Positions 27,965 to 37,631 of a DNA stretch of 64,000 nucleotides are shown here, in pieces (positions within the stretch are counted from its first letter, which is position 1; the number at the start of each line of letters is the position of its first letter). The position numbers and the translations under genes are program-made. Source of the DNA: Vibrio atypicus (GTDB lineage: Bacteria > Pseudomonadota > Gammaproteobacteria > Enterobacterales > Vibrionaceae); contig NZ_BLID01000005.1 of the NCBI RefSeq assembly GCF_009811315.1, positions 248,001 through 312,000 of the forward strand. Direction: 5' to 3'. The notes under the pieces were generated by a model. That model was given only the letters and a program-made list of their open reading frames with translations, had not been told where the DNA came from and searched no databases.

Positions 27965-29338
27965 TTAAGCTTGCTGTGTCTCTAATTCTTCATCAGAAGC
28001 TTTTTGTCCAAGCAAGCGGCTTGTGATGGTACCAGCAGTCATCGCACCAGATACATTGAGCGCGGTTCTTGCCATATCAATCAATGGCTCAATTGAAATC
28101 AGTAAAGCCGCGATGGTAACAGGTAAGCCCATTGCCGGTAATACGATTAACGCCGCAAACGTTGCGCCGCCGCCAACACCCGCAATGCCAAATGAACTAA
28201 TTACAATCATGGCAACTAACGACAAAATGAAGTTGATTTCCATTGGGTCGATGCCAACAGTCGGCGCTACCATAACCGCTAACATGGCAGGGTAGATACC
28301 CGCACAGCCGTTCTGGCCAATGGTTGCACCAAAAGAGGCGGATAAGTTAGCTATTGCTGGCGGAACTTTAAGTTTGTTGATTTGCGCTTCTACGTTTAGT
28401 GGAATGGTTGCAGCAGAACTGCGAGACGTGAATGCGAATGTCAATACAGGCCAAATTTTCTGGAAGTACTCTTTCGGGCTTACGCCAACAAAAGAAACCA
28501 GTAGACCGTGAACAACAAACATTAAAGCGATGGCAACATAAGAAGCGACAATGAAACCTAATAGACTAAGGATGTCACCGGCACTTGATGTCGCAACCAC
28601 TTTAGTCATTAACGCTGCAATACCATAAGGCGTTAGCGCCATGACCATCTTTACTAGTCGCATAACGATAGATTGCATCGCTTCAACAAAAGTGCGAATT
28701 GGCGCTTCTAGTTCTTGCTTCTCAGCCATTACTTTACGCGCAGCAATTCCCGTTAAAACGCCGAAAATGACGACTGCAATGATAGAGGTAGAACGAGAAC
28801 CAGTCAGATCTGCAAACGGGTTGGTTGGAATGAAGCTGACGAGCATTTGGGGAATTGTTAGGTCGCTGACACGATCAGCTCGGCTTTCTAACACGGCAAT
28901 TCGAGCGGTTTCTCGTGCGCCTTCTGTTAGACCTTCCGCTGAAAGTCCAAATGCCTGAGTCACCATAATGCCGATGATCGCGGAAATCGCCGTTGTCGCA
29001 AGTAACACAGAGACAGTAAGCCCTGAAATTTTTCCGAGCGAGCCACCTTTTTCTAGTTTGACAACTGCTGCGATCATAGAGACCAACACTAACGGCATAA
29101 TGATCATTTTAAGTAAGCCAACGTAGCCTTTACCTACAATATTGACCCATTCAAGCGTTTGCGCTATGACAGGGTTGCCTTCACCAAAAACAAGTTGGAG
29201 AGCAAGACCGAATGCACTGCCTGAAACTAAACCGAATAATACGAGACGAGAGAGGGTATTTTCTTTGCGTTGCTGTCCGTAAAGCAAAAAGAGAATACCG
29301 ACAAATATTGCTAAAGAAGCCATTGCCGCCGCTGACAT
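27965..29338 (-). CDS. tcyP: L-cystine:cation symporter
   Basis: A 457-residue dicarboxylate/amino acid:cation symporter (DAACS) family protein that matches recalled E. coli YdjN/TcyP across its length. Conserved motifs include LLKMIIMPLVLVSMIAAV, FTSRSSAATIPLNVEAQ, FGATIGQNGCAGIYPAML and NVSGAMTAGT. About eight membrane helices plus two re-entrant loops are expected. TcyP imports L-cystine. AAGGA lies nine bases before the ATG. Monocistronic. Confidence 0.93.
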   Translation of the reverse strand: MSAAAMASLAIFVGILFLLYGQQRKENTLSRLVLFGLVSGSAFGLALQLVFGEGNPVIAQTLEWVNIVGKGYVGLLKMIIMPLVLVSMIAAVVKLEKGGSLGKISGLTVSVLLATTAISAIIGIMVTQAFGLSAEGLTEGARETARIAVLESRADRVSDLTIPQMLVSFIPTNPFADLTGSRSTSIIAVVIFGVLTGIAARKVMAEKQELEAPIRTFVEAMQSIVMRLVKMVMALTPYGIAALMTKVVATSSAGDILSLLGFIVASYVAIALMFVVHGLLVSFVGVSPKEYFQKIWPVLTFAFTSRSSAATIPLNVEAQINKLKVPPAIANLSASFGATIGQNGCAGIYPAMLAVMVAPTVGIDPMEINFILSLVAMIVISSFGIAGVGGGATFAALIVLPAMGLPVTIAALLISIEPLIDMARTALNVSGAMTAGTITSRLLGQKASDEELETQQA

Positions 29339-29526
29339 AATAGATATTCCTTATTAATTACATGTATCTCATTAACCACTTAAATGGATACGGAATTTAA
29401 TTCTGTAAGGGAGGGTAGTGATTTGTTTGAAGTGGGAGAAATGAAAAATCAGAATGGCTTATAGCAAAAAGTTATTTCGCTGTAAAAGCAAGCAGATACA
29501 GCTCATTTTGAGGGTGGTTTGCTCAA

Positions 29527-30213
29527 TTATTGGTATCGCTTCAGTAACTTACGCATTGCAACACTGTCGAGAATTTCCACCTTCTTCGAGGTGTGAGCGA
29601 ATAGACTATAGAGCATAGCTTTGGAAACGTGTTCCGCCTTGATAGGAATCAGCTTAGCCAAGGGGCCAAGCATTAGCGGTCTGAGTAGTTTAAAAGTTGC
29701 CTGAATGATACGTTCATTTGTCCTTGGTTGCTCGCGAAGCCCGACTAATGGGCCGGGTCTAACAAACACGACTTGCTCAAATCCCATCCTTTCAATGGCC
29801 ATCTCCATTTTACCTTTACATCGTAGGTAGTGTGAAAGGGAGTGAACAGAAGCCCCCATACTTGAGACGATACAAAGACGTTTTACGCCAACCACTTGCA
29901 TCTGTTGCGCCACTTTGCATACTAACTCGTAATCTATTTGTTCTAACGCTTGCTTACTACCCGCTTGTTTTTTTGTCGTACCTAAGCAGATAAAGCCATA
30001 ATCAGGTGTTGGGTTGGATTCTTCCCATTGAGTGATTTCTAGTTGGCTATTTTTGATGACTTGAAGCTTAGGGTGATAAAACGCGAGATCTTTTCGGCTG
30101 AGCGCATAAATATGAGTGATTGGCTGTTGCTCGAGCATTTGCTTAATGAGTTCAGTACCGACAAGCCCTGAGCTGCCCGCTGTCATAACAGTAAGATTGG
30201 TTAGATTATACAA
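29527..30213 (-). CDS. Rossmann-fold NAD(P)-binding oxidoreductase (HTATIP2-like)
   Basis: About 228 residues with an N-terminal dinucleotide-binding loop TAGSSGLVGTELI and later CIVSSMGASVHSLSHYLRCKGKMEMAI, typical of atypical short-chain dehydrogenases of the HTATIP2/NmrA group. The catalytic YxxxK is represented by YLRCKGKME. The first ATG (30186) would remove most of the first beta strand of the Rossmann fold, so a TTG start at 30213 is preferred, though its ribosome site is poor. Substrate unknown. Monocistronic. Confidence 0.78.
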   Translation of the reverse strand: MYNLTNLTVMTAGSSGLVGTELIKQMLEQQPITHIYALSRKDLAFYHPKLQVIKNSQLEITQWEESNPTPDYGFICLGTTKKQAGSKQALEQIDYELVCKVAQQMQVVGVKRLCIVSSMGASVHSLSHYLRCKGKMEMAIERMGFEQVVFVRPGPLVGLREQPRTNERIIQATFKLLRPLMLGPLAKLIPIKAEHVSKAMLYSLFAHTSKKVEILDSVAMRKLLKRYQ

Positions 30214-30904
30214 TATAATGCACCATTAGTTTCAAGAGTTGTGTTCGTTGGTATTTTGTACAACAAGCATACGCGGTGAGGATCTCTCAATTGATTATGA
30301 AAGTCTATGATCAACGCATTACTTGTTGATTAAGGTCATGCCGCGAAGGCAACTACACCTCTTTCAACTAGTTTTATCAGGTTTCAATAAACCAAAGTCC
30401 AAGGTCTATCTGGTGAGGAAATTAAACAGAAATCATGGTTTGGGATAGTGTCGAACGCGCAATTGTTCGCAGCGTTCGTTTATTATGCGGTTTTTAAAGA
30501 CCTCGCGACATGCGAGGTCTTTTTTATTGCCGTTAGGCAGACGTGGAGGTTAGGTCATCGACAAAGGAACTCGTCTTTGAGTTTTGTTCTGATTTTTTGT
30601 CGGCTTCTGTTTTCTAGATTTTTGATTGGCAAACATAGCAATCTCCTCTGCTATCCAATTAAGCGCTTTCACGCTGTAACAAATTAGGGTATGCATGCTT
30701 TATGCCCGCTATTTCTCTCTTTAACTTTCAATTAATTACCCAAAAGAAAACTTGTTACCTCTATAAAGATAGCGCGAAATCGAAAATTCTTTCATTTTGA
30801 GAGGACATTTGCGTCGCTGTGATAGGGGAAAGTGGGTGTTAAGCTGAAGAATTCGAGATACACTCTTGTTCCCAAAGGAATTTAGTCAATTCAAAGGATT
30901 TGCG
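30214..30904. other. Gene-free stretch with an orphan terminator
   Basis: This 690-base gap between a minus-strand gene and the cobalamin operon holds a hairpin (CGAACGC at 30452-30458, GCGTTCG at 30472-30478) and a strong plus-strand terminator at 30496-30525 that no protein gene explains. The remainder must include the promoter of the flavin reductase-cobTSUC operon. I see no riboswitch consensus and no convincing small gene. Confidence 0.55.
30496..30525 (+). terminator. Orphan rho-independent terminator (possible sRNA 3' end)
   Basis: AAAGACCTCGC, a five-base loop and GCGAGGTCTTT form an 11-bp stem followed by TTT. No plus-strand coding sequence lies upstream for more than 280 bases. Confidence 0.85.
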
Positions 30905-31516
30905 ATGAACATTGATCTGAGTACGCTTGCCCCCACTCAAATTTATCACCTAATGACTCAAACTATTGTTCCAAGGCCGATCGCTTGGGTTTTGACTGAG
31001 TCTGGTGAGCAAAACTATAACCTAGCGCCATTTTCCTATTTTACCCCTGTCTCAAGTAATCCGCCTTTAATGATGTTCTCAGTAGGTAAAAAGCCCACAG
31101 GTGAGATCAAAGACACCACTCGTAATACGTTAGAAACCGGAAAAATGGTTGTTCATATCGCAAGCGTTGATTTAGCTGAGCTTGTTACTCAGACTGCCGC
31201 AACGCTTGACCACGGAGAGTCTGAGGTTTCTGCCAATGATATCGAGTTGACTGAGTTTGAAGGTTTCGAATTACCAAGAATCAAAGCCTGTCCGATAGCC
31301 TTTGGTTGCAGCTTATTTGAAGTTAAAGAGCTTGGGGAAACGCCTCAAAGCTTGATCTTTGCGCAAATAGAGGCGATCTACATTGATGATTCTGTGCTCG
31401 GTGATCGAACAGATAGAGTGGTGGTCGATGCGATGAGTGTGAATCCACTGTCGCGATTAGGCGGTAGTGAATATGCGGTATTGGAAAAAACTTTCTCTGT
31501 TGCGAGACCAAAATAA
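30905..31516 (+). CDS. Flavin reductase family protein, coupled to cobT
   Basis: A 203-residue FMN-binding split-barrel protein (flavin reductase/DIM6-NTAB type), with [28 protein letters not shown] at about 17-44, the flavin-binding signature. AAAGGA is six bases before the chosen ATG at 30905; the frame is open slightly upstream. Its stop overlaps the cobT ATG by one base, so it is the first gene of the cobalamin operon. That suggests it supplies reduced flavin to cobalamin work, for example reduction of Co(II) corrinoids as done by CobR, which belongs to the same broad family. Direct evidence is lacking. Confidence 0.87.
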   Translation: MNIDLSTLAPTQIYHLMTQTIVPRPIAWVLTESGEQNYNLAPFSYFTPVSSNPPLMMFSVGKKPTGEIKDTTRNTLETGKMVVHIASVDLAELVTQTAATLDHGESEVSANDIELTEFEGFELPRIKACPIAFGCSLFEVKELGETPQSLIFAQIEAIYIDDSVLGDRTDRVVVDAMSVNPLSRLGGSEYAVLEKTFSVARPK

Positions 31517-32550
31517 TGACCCATCTAGATAATTGCTATTCAGACGCTATTTGGCATCGTATTAATCAAAAAACCAAACCATTAGGTGCACTTGGGCAGT
31601 TAGAACAAGTGGCGCACCAACTCGCGCTGATTCAAAGCAATGTGAATGGGGCGCTAGTAGAAAAAATCAATATCAACCAGCCGACCGTGATTGTTTTCGC
31701 CGGTGATCACGGCATTGCAGATGAAGGTGTCAGTATCGCGCCAAGTGCGGTAACTCAACAAATGGTGTTGAACTTTTTGGCAGGTGGCGCGGCGATTAAC
31801 TGCTTTTGCCGTGCCAACCAAGTCGATTTAAAAGTAGTGGATTGCGGGATATTGCTTCCTATAGCGAACCAAGACAAAGCCCTTGTCGTACAGCGCCTTG
31901 GCGAGCGTACTGAGAATTTATCAAAGCAAGCGGCAATGACTAATGCGCAGGTCACACAAGGCTTGGCGTTTGGGCGCTCTATTGCCTTAGAGGTTATAGA
32001 ATCCGGTTCAACGCTGTTGATGTTCGGTGAAATGGGGATTGGTAATACCTCTAGTGCCTCTGCGATTTTAGCTGCGGTATCACAACGAGAGGTTGCCTCT
32101 TGCGTGGGTTTAGGGACTGGTATCACAACCGAGCAATTAACCAAGAAAACTCGCTTAATTGAACAAGGTGTTTCTCGTTGTAAAGGCGCTGACGTACACA
32201 CTATTCTCGCCGAAGTGGGTGGATTTGAAATTGTTCAAATGGTTGGTGCTTACCTTGCCGCACCCGAAAAACAGATCCCAGTACTAGTAGATGGATTTAT
32301 TGCCACAGCGGCAGCGTATGCGGCTTGTCAGATAGAACCTGCGTGCCGAGACTTTTTGATTTTCGCTCACCAATCTCATGAGTCTGGCCATAAATATCTG
32401 CTTGAAGAAATGAATGCAGAGGCTCTGCTTGACCTTTCGCTCCGACTCGGAGAGGGAACTGGCGCTGTGCTTGCCGTGCCACTTGTTCGCGCTGCAGCAG
32501 AGTTTTATAACAACATGGCGAGTTTTGAGCAGGCTGGAGTGGTTGTGTAA
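31516..32550 (+). CDS. cobT: Nicotinate-nucleotide-dimethylbenzimidazole phosphoribosyltransferase
   Basis: CobT activates the lower-ligand base by transferring phosphoribose from nicotinate mononucleotide to dimethylbenzimidazole, giving alpha-ribazole phosphate. The 344-residue protein shows [24 protein letters not shown] (about 63-75), [11 protein letters not shown] and, near the C-terminus, RLGEGTGAV, where the glutamate is the likely catalytic base. It is coupled to both neighbours by TAATG overlaps. Confidence 0.96.
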   Translation: MTHLDNCYSDAIWHRINQKTKPLGALGQLEQVAHQLALIQSNVNGALVEKININQPTVIVFAGDHGIADEGVSIAPSAVTQQMVLNFLAGGAAINCFCRANQVDLKVVDCGILLPIANQDKALVVQRLGERTENLSKQAAMTNAQVTQGLAFGRSIALEVIESGSTLLMFGEMGIGNTSSASAILAAVSQREVASCVGLGTGITTEQLTKKTRLIEQGVSRCKGADVHTILAEVGGFEIVQMVGAYLAAPEKQIPVLVDGFIATAAAYAACQIEPACRDFLIFAHQSHESGHKYLLEEMNAEALLDLSLRLGEGTGAVLAVPLVRAAAEFYNNMASFEQAGVVV

Positions 32551-33326
32551 TGTTGCGCTCGCTTCAATATCAAGTGGAACTGTTTTGGTTGGCGTTAGGC
32601 TTTTTCTCTCGCTTACCGATACCGAGTAATACGCCATACTCTGAGCTGCGAATGAATCAAGCTGGCCGCTATTTCGCGCTTGTGGGCTTATTGCTAGGGA
32701 GTTTATGTGCCGCACTAGTGTGGGCAATGAGCTTGGTGTTAAGCAATGACGTTTCTATCTTCTTGATGATGGTGTTTAGCTTATTGCTCACCGGTGCATT
32801 TCATGAAGATGGCCTGACAGATATGGCCGATGGAATCGGTGGTGGTATGACGCTAGAAAAGCGTCTCACCATAATGAAAGACAGTCGAATCGGCACGTAT
32901 GGGGCTAGCGCGTTGGTTATGGCTTTGCTGGGTAAATTTGTCTTACTCAGTGAACTCGCTCAATTAGATCAACTTGTGCCAGCGGTGATAGCAGCTTATG
33001 TGGTGAGCCGCGCACTGGCCGCCTCACTTATTTACGATATGCCTTATGTCTCTGATAGCGATACCAGTAAGAGCAAGCCATTAGCAAGTCGTCAAACAAA
33101 GCTTGAACTTGCGGTGTTGATTGCAAGCAGCTTAATTCCTGCTTTGTGGCTAGATTTGGGACTGATGGTGACAATATTTGCGGTAACTTTACTGTTTCGA
33201 ATGGGCTTTAAAGTTTGGTTAATTAAGCGTATTGGCGGATTTACTGGCGATTGCTTAGGGGCGGCGCAGCAATTGATGGAGCTACTGAGCTATCTTGTTA
33301 TGATCATCTGGTTTGGAGTGTATTAA
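32550..33326 (+). CDS. cobS: Adenosylcobinamide-GDP ribazoletransferase (cobalamin synthase)
   Basis: A 258-residue integral membrane enzyme with about six or seven membrane helices that joins adenosylcobinamide-GDP and alpha-ribazole (phosphate). The conserved acidic motif is [15 protein letters not shown] (about 85-99), preceded by FFSRLPIP at residue 18. Its start overlaps the cobT stop by one base, and cobU starts immediately after its stop, fitting the assembly of the nucleotide loop. Confidence 0.95.
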   Translation: MLRSLQYQVELFWLALGFFSRLPIPSNTPYSELRMNQAGRYFALVGLLLGSLCAALVWAMSLVLSNDVSIFLMMVFSLLLTGAFHEDGLTDMADGIGGGMTLEKRLTIMKDSRIGTYGASALVMALLGKFVLLSELAQLDQLVPAVIAAYVVSRALAASLIYDMPYVSDSDTSKSKPLASRQTKLELAVLIASSLIPALWLDLGLMVTIFAVTLLFRMGFKVWLIKRIGGFTGDCLGAAQQLMELLSYLVMIIWFGVY

Positions 33327-33857
33327 ATGTCGGTGCATTTGATTTTAGGCGGCGCTCGTTCTGGCAAATCAAGCTTTGCCGAAACACTTGTTCTTAAGGC
33401 CGAGGCTAAGCTTACGAGACACTATATCGCAACGGCTCAGCCATTTGACGAGGAGATGGAGCGTCGTATTGCTCATCATCAAGAACGCCGCGGAGAAAGT
33501 TGGACCGAACACGAATGCCCAATTGCGTTGGCTGAGCTAATTAGTCAGTTTCAAGCTACGGATATTGTACTGGTGGATTGCCTGACTTTGTGGATGAACA
33601 ACGTCATTTATAACCAAGGTAATCCAGTAACAGAAGATCAAATTCGCTCGCAAGTTTTGCACTTGGTTGAGGCGCTAAATGCGTCTGACGCGAAGATTGT
33701 GTTAGTGTCCAATGAAGTTGGATTAGGTGTTGTTCCCATGGGAGAAGTGACGCGTCTTTTTGTTGATCATGCTGGTTGGATGAACCAAGCAGTGGCTAAA
33801 GTGGCTAAACGGGTTACGTTTATCGCGGCCGGCTTACCCTTGGAGTTAAAAGGCTAG
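33327..33857 (+). CDS. cobU: Adenosylcobinamide kinase/guanylyltransferase
   Basis: A 176-residue bifunctional P-loop enzyme that phosphorylates adenosylcobinamide and transfers GMP to it. The Walker A loop GGARSGKS is at residues 8-15; HHQERRGESW (about 51-60) supplies the guanylated histidine region, and VDCLTLWMNN is the Walker B-like motif. The ATG directly follows the cobS stop. Downstream cobC is one base away, so the four cob genes form a tight operon for lower-ligand attachment and salvage. Confidence 0.96.
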   Translation: MSVHLILGGARSGKSSFAETLVLKAEAKLTRHYIATAQPFDEEMERRIAHHQERRGESWTEHECPIALAELISQFQATDIVLVDCLTLWMNNVIYNQGNPVTEDQIRSQVLHLVEALNASDAKIVLVSNEVGLGVVPMGEVTRLFVDHAGWMNQAVAKVAKRVTFIAAGLPLELKG

Positions 33858-33858
33858 C

Positions 33859-34473
33859 ATGTCGAAAACGATTAATATCTATCTATTGCGTCATGGTAAA
33901 ACCGTTGGTGAGCCTGCATTGTATGGCCATACCGATGTGGAAGTTGATGAAGCGTTGCAACAACAAATCTGTGATAAATTACTGTCGCAACAATGGGCGA
34001 TAGAGCAGATCGTCACGTCACCACTTAAACGCTGCAAAGATCTTGCGCTGAAAGTGTCTGACGCGCTACCTCAGGCTTCGCTCAGTGTTAATCAAGATTT
34101 TAAAGAGATTCATTTTGGCGATCTCGATGGAAAACCTTTTGAGAGCGCCAAGCAATACTGGCCAGAACTGGAGTTGTTTTGGCAAAACCCTGCTCAGCAT
34201 ACACTGCCTAATGCAGAGAGCTTGCAGGCGTTTAATCAAAGAATCACCAAGAGCTGGGAACAGCTCGTATTAGATGTCGAAAAAGACACGTTAGTTATAT
34301 GTCACGGCGGGACCATTCGTATGATTTTAGCTTCATTGCTGCCTATAGATTGGCAAAGCAGTGCGCTTTATTCAGTGATGCAAATTGGTCATCAGTCGTT
34401 TAGTCACATTCAGATCATTAAAGCCGATGCGATTTATAAGCGGGTATGCTCAATTGCGAGTCCGCTTGTTTAA
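33859..34473 (+). CDS. cobC: Histidine phosphatase family protein, probable alpha-ribazole phosphatase
   Basis: A 204-residue phosphoglycerate-mutase-type phosphatase. The RHG motif LLRHGKT is near residues 9-15 with the phosphorylated histidine, EIHFGDLDG lies near 89, and the second histidine is in VICHGGT. CobC removes phosphate from alpha-ribazole 5'-phosphate or the cobalamin product. Position directly after cobU supports this assignment over general phosphatase; sequence alone would not settle it. Confidence 0.85.
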   Translation: MSKTINIYLLRHGKTVGEPALYGHTDVEVDEALQQQICDKLLSQQWAIEQIVTSPLKRCKDLALKVSDALPQASLSVNQDFKEIHFGDLDGKPFESAKQYWPELELFWQNPAQHTLPNAESLQAFNQRITKSWEQLVLDVEKDTLVICHGGTIRMILASLLPIDWQSSALYSVMQIGHQSFSHIQIIKADAIYKRVCSIASPLV

Positions 34474-34497
34474 ATCGTTGGAGCAAGGAATATAACA

Positions 34498-36288
34498 ATG
34501 ACCACACCAAATTGGGATTTATCTATCGCGTATCAAGGATTAAGTGATAGCAAAATTACTCAAGATATTGAACTAATCCAACAATGTATTCAGACTCTTG
34601 TCATTCACGCTGACTCACGTTCTTCTGTGTTGGTGGTGCAAAATGCAATTCAAACCAGTGAAGCGGCAGGAAAACTACTTTCGACCATTAACACCTTTGC
34701 TCAGTGTCATGCGTCCACTGACGCGACAAACAGTGAAGCGAAAACGTTAGTAGGTCGCGTAGCAAAATTAAGCTCGGAACTGAGCCAAGCTTTTACACCT
34801 TATCAAGATGTGCTGCTGACAGCGCCAGAAAGCTTTATTGACGATGTTCTAAACCATGCCAGTGAAGACGTATCAGGGCAGAGCTTTTCCATTCAAGCAA
34901 TGAGAAAGTTGGCAGACACAAAGCTGAGTATTGCTGAAGAGCAATTGTTATCTGCTATGCAAGTGGATGGCAAAGATGCATGGGGCCGTTTGTATGACAA
35001 TATTACTGGCTCTTTGCAGGTGACGTTAGAAGATGGCATGCAAACTAAAGTTGGCTTTTCTCAAGCGGCAAGTTTGCTTTACGGCACTGAATTTGAAGCA
35101 CAAGAACCCGCGTGGCGTGGCGTTCAAAATGCGATGCGTGACAATCAAGAATCCTTTGCTGCGATTTTAAACGCTCTGTCAGGTTGGCGTTTAACCGAAT
35201 ATCAAAAGCGTTCAAAAATCCAAGATGTTCATTTCTTAGATCCGAGTTTACATGAGAGCCGAATTCAAGCTGAGACACTGGACGCCATGATGGAAACGGC
35301 GAAGGCGAATCGTCATGTTGGTCAGAAAGCCGGAAAGCTCATGGCTCGCGTACACGGCTTGAATAAAATGACACCTTGGAATCACCTTGCTGGGATGCCA
35401 AGTCTCACCGATGGAGAACCTAAGAATTACCCATTTGACGAAGCGATTGAAATCATACGTTCTGCGTTCGCGTGCGTTGATAGTGAGATGGCTGAATTTG
35501 TGACCTTGATGGTCAAAAATGGCTGGATTGACGCAGCACCAAGTGAAAACCGTCGTTTGGGTGCGTACTGTACAAAATTTGCCGCGACTCGCACGCCATT
35601 GGTCTTCATGACATGGGGAGGCAGCCGTTCGGATCTGCTGACGCTAGCTCACGAGATCGGCCATGCATTCCATAACTGGGTCATGCGCGATATGCCACTT
35701 TGTCAGACTCGCTACCCGATGACATTGGCAGAAACGGCATCGATTTTTGCGGAGAATATCGTTCGCGATTACTTGCTAGAGCAGGTTGAGACACGCGAAG
35801 AGAAGCTAGAGATGCTGTGGGAAGAGTTATCAAGTTGCTATGCGTTGATGGTGAATATCCCAGTGCGCTACGAGTTTGAAAAAGGTTTCTATGAGAAGCG
35901 TTCGGAAGATGAACTCGATGCTAATCAACTGTGTGAATTGATGAGCTCAACATGGCAAGAGTGGTACGGGGACTCGATGTCTGAGCCGGATCCATACTTC
36001 TGGGCGAGTAAATTACACTTCTCTATTTCTCAGGTGAGTTTTTACAACTACCCATATCTGTTTGGTTACTTGTTCAGTATCGGTGTGTATGCGCAGCGTG
36101 AGAGCAAAGGTGAACAGTTCTATCAAGATTATGTGAACCTGCTAAGAGATACAGGGTCAATGATGGCTGAAGATGTGGTTAATAAACATCTTGGCATGGA
36201 CTTAACTGCAAGAGAATTTTGGCAGCAAAGCATTGATAGAGTAGAAAATAAGATAGATGAGTTTGAATCGTTGCTAGATCAAAAATAG
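34498..36288 (+). CDS. pepF: M3B family oligoendopeptidase F-like metallopeptidase
   Basis: A 596-residue cytosolic zinc peptidase that trims oligopeptides. The HEIGH zinc motif is at His385-His389 (LLTLAHEIGHAFHN), with the downstream glutamate ligand in MTLAETASIFAENI. The N-terminal helical region matches the PepF/M3B architecture. AAGGA precedes the ATG. It begins 24 bases after cobC but its function is unrelated, so read-through rather than functional coupling is likely. A weak GCCGAG/CTCGGC hairpin (36318-36335) follows the stop. Confidence 0.9.
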   Translation: MTTPNWDLSIAYQGLSDSKITQDIELIQQCIQTLVIHADSRSSVLVVQNAIQTSEAAGKLLSTINTFAQCHASTDATNSEAKTLVGRVAKLSSELSQAFTPYQDVLLTAPESFIDDVLNHASEDVSGQSFSIQAMRKLADTKLSIAEEQLLSAMQVDGKDAWGRLYDNITGSLQVTLEDGMQTKVGFSQAASLLYGTEFEAQEPAWRGVQNAMRDNQESFAAILNALSGWRLTEYQKRSKIQDVHFLDPSLHESRIQAETLDAMMETAKANRHVGQKAGKLMARVHGLNKMTPWNHLAGMPSLTDGEPKNYPFDEAIEIIRSAFACVDSEMAEFVTLMVKNGWIDAAPSENRRLGAYCTKFAATRTPLVFMTWGGSRSDLLTLAHEIGHAFHNWVMRDMPLCQTRYPMTLAETASIFAENIVRDYLLEQVETREEKLEMLWEELSSCYALMVNIPVRYEFEKGFYEKRSEDELDANQLCELMSSTWQEWYGDSMSEPDPYFWASKLHFSISQVSFYNYPYLFGYLFSIGVYAQRESKGEQFYQDYVNLLRDTGSMMAEDVVNKHLGMDLTAREFWQQSIDRVENKIDEFESLLDQK

Positions 36289-36491
36289 ACGATTCCCATT
36301 TATGATATTATCCCAATGCCGAGTGAGAGCTCGGCTCATTTGTATCGCGAGTGCTTTCAGTTAACACCACGGTGTGACAATTTGATAAATTACGATGCGG
36401 CACATGTTTTGTGTCAATAAGTGGGATCGCTTCTACATAATTTGTCAGAACAATTCATTAACATACTCGCTGTGCAATAAAGGAGTAGCGC

Positions 36492-37520
36492 ATGACGAAA
36501 AACCTCTTTCGCCAATCTTTTCTTTTTGACAGCTTAGACTTAGAACAAGAAATGCCCGCTGGAGAAACGACAGTGGCTGGTGGAACTGTCTTCAAATTAC
36601 ATCAACGCGGTGTACTTGAAGTGATCCCTGCGAACATTTCGCCGGAGACAAAACATATCATTTTTTCTTGTGGCATTCATGGTGACGAAACCGCGCCGAT
36701 GGAGCTCGTCGACAAGATTGTTGCAGACATTCAGTCTGGCTTTCAGGCTGTAACGGAACGACTTTTATTTATCATTGCTCACCCAGCAGCAACGAATGCT
36801 CACACACGTTTTCTTGATGTTAACCTCAATCGTCTGTTTGATGATAAAGAGTATGAGCCTTCGGTTGAACTTGATATTGCGCAAGATCTAAAGCGTATCG
36901 TAACCGAGTTCTATCAAGACACAACAGAAGCTCAGCGTTGGCACTTAGATCTGCACTGTGCAATTCGCCTTTCTAAGCATTACTCGTTTGTGGTTAGCCC
37001 TAAGACACGTCATCCCGTCCGCAGCAAAGCGTTGATGGATTTCGTTGCAAGTGGCCATGTTGAAGCGGTGATGTTTTCTAATGCGCCATCGAGTACGTTT
37101 AGTTGGTTTAGCGCTGAAAACTTTGGTGCGCAAGCATTGACTGTTGAGTTGGGCCGAGTGGCTCGTATTGGTGAAAACGAACTAGATAAGCTGGTCGCTT
37201 TTGATTTGGCGATGCGTGATTTGTTAAGTTCATCAGAAGCTGAGCACTTACCTCGTAAGCCGGTGATGTATCGCGTAAGCCGTACCATTGTTCGATTACA
37301 TGATGACTTCGATTTTATGTTTGATGACGATGTCGAGAACTTTACTGCGTTTAAGCATGGCGAAGTGTTCGGCCATGACGGTGATAAACCGCTTATGGCG
37401 AAGAACGAGGGCGAAGCGATTGTCTTCCCTAATCGTCGTGTTGTGATTGGCCAGCGCGCTGCTTTGATGGTATGCCCGGTCAAAACTCGTTATGAAGAAG
37501 GCCAAGTTGTCTACGACTAG
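36492..37520 (+). CDS. astE: Succinylglutamate desuccinylase
   Basis: A 342-residue M14-like zinc enzyme that splits succinylglutamate into succinate and glutamate, the last step of the arginine succinyltransferase pathway. Zinc ligands are His63 and Glu66 (GIHGDETAP) and His155 (LDLHC); the catalytic glutamate is in LTVELGRVARIGEN. AAAGGAG lies before the ATG. The other ast genes are not in the window; in Vibrio astE is commonly separate. Ends in a strong terminator. Confidence 0.94.
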   Translation: MTKNLFRQSFLFDSLDLEQEMPAGETTVAGGTVFKLHQRGVLEVIPANISPETKHIIFSCGIHGDETAPMELVDKIVADIQSGFQAVTERLLFIIAHPAATNAHTRFLDVNLNRLFDDKEYEPSVELDIAQDLKRIVTEFYQDTTEAQRWHLDLHCAIRLSKHYSFVVSPKTRHPVRSKALMDFVASGHVEAVMFSNAPSSTFSWFSAENFGAQALTVELGRVARIGENELDKLVAFDLAMRDLLSSSEAEHLPRKPVMYRVSRTIVRLHDDFDFMFDDDVENFTAFKHGEVFGHDGDKPLMAKNEGEAIVFPNRRVVIGQRAALMVCPVKTRYEEGQVVYD

Positions 37521-37561
37521 AGCTTTAATTGGTTAATCGAGTTCAACAGACTTCCTATTTC

Positions 37562-37596
37562 AATGGCTTAACGGTATCGTTAAGCCATTATTTTTT
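37562..37596 (+). terminator. Rho-independent terminator of astE
   Basis: AATGGCTTAACG, a GTAT loop and CGTTAAGCCATT form a 12-bp stem followed by A and six T. Confidence 0.94.
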
Positions 37597-37631
37597 CCAA
37601 CAGGAACCGGCTTTGCCAACGTTTTCGTTAC

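Noticed and set aside
30448..30687. An 80-codon plus-strand frame in the gap before the flavin reductase gene
   Set aside because: It begins at a non-ATG codon without a ribosome site and reads straight through a strong terminator hairpin; no protein family is suggested.
30815..30870. AGGGGAAAGTGGGTG resembling part of a cobalamin riboswitch
   Set aside because: The downstream B12 box and C-rich elements are absent and no P3 arm is found upstream, so the match is limited to one short purine-rich stretch.
31755..32201. A 148-codon minus-strand frame inside cobT
   Set aside because: Antisense shadow of a well-conserved enzyme with no independent signals.
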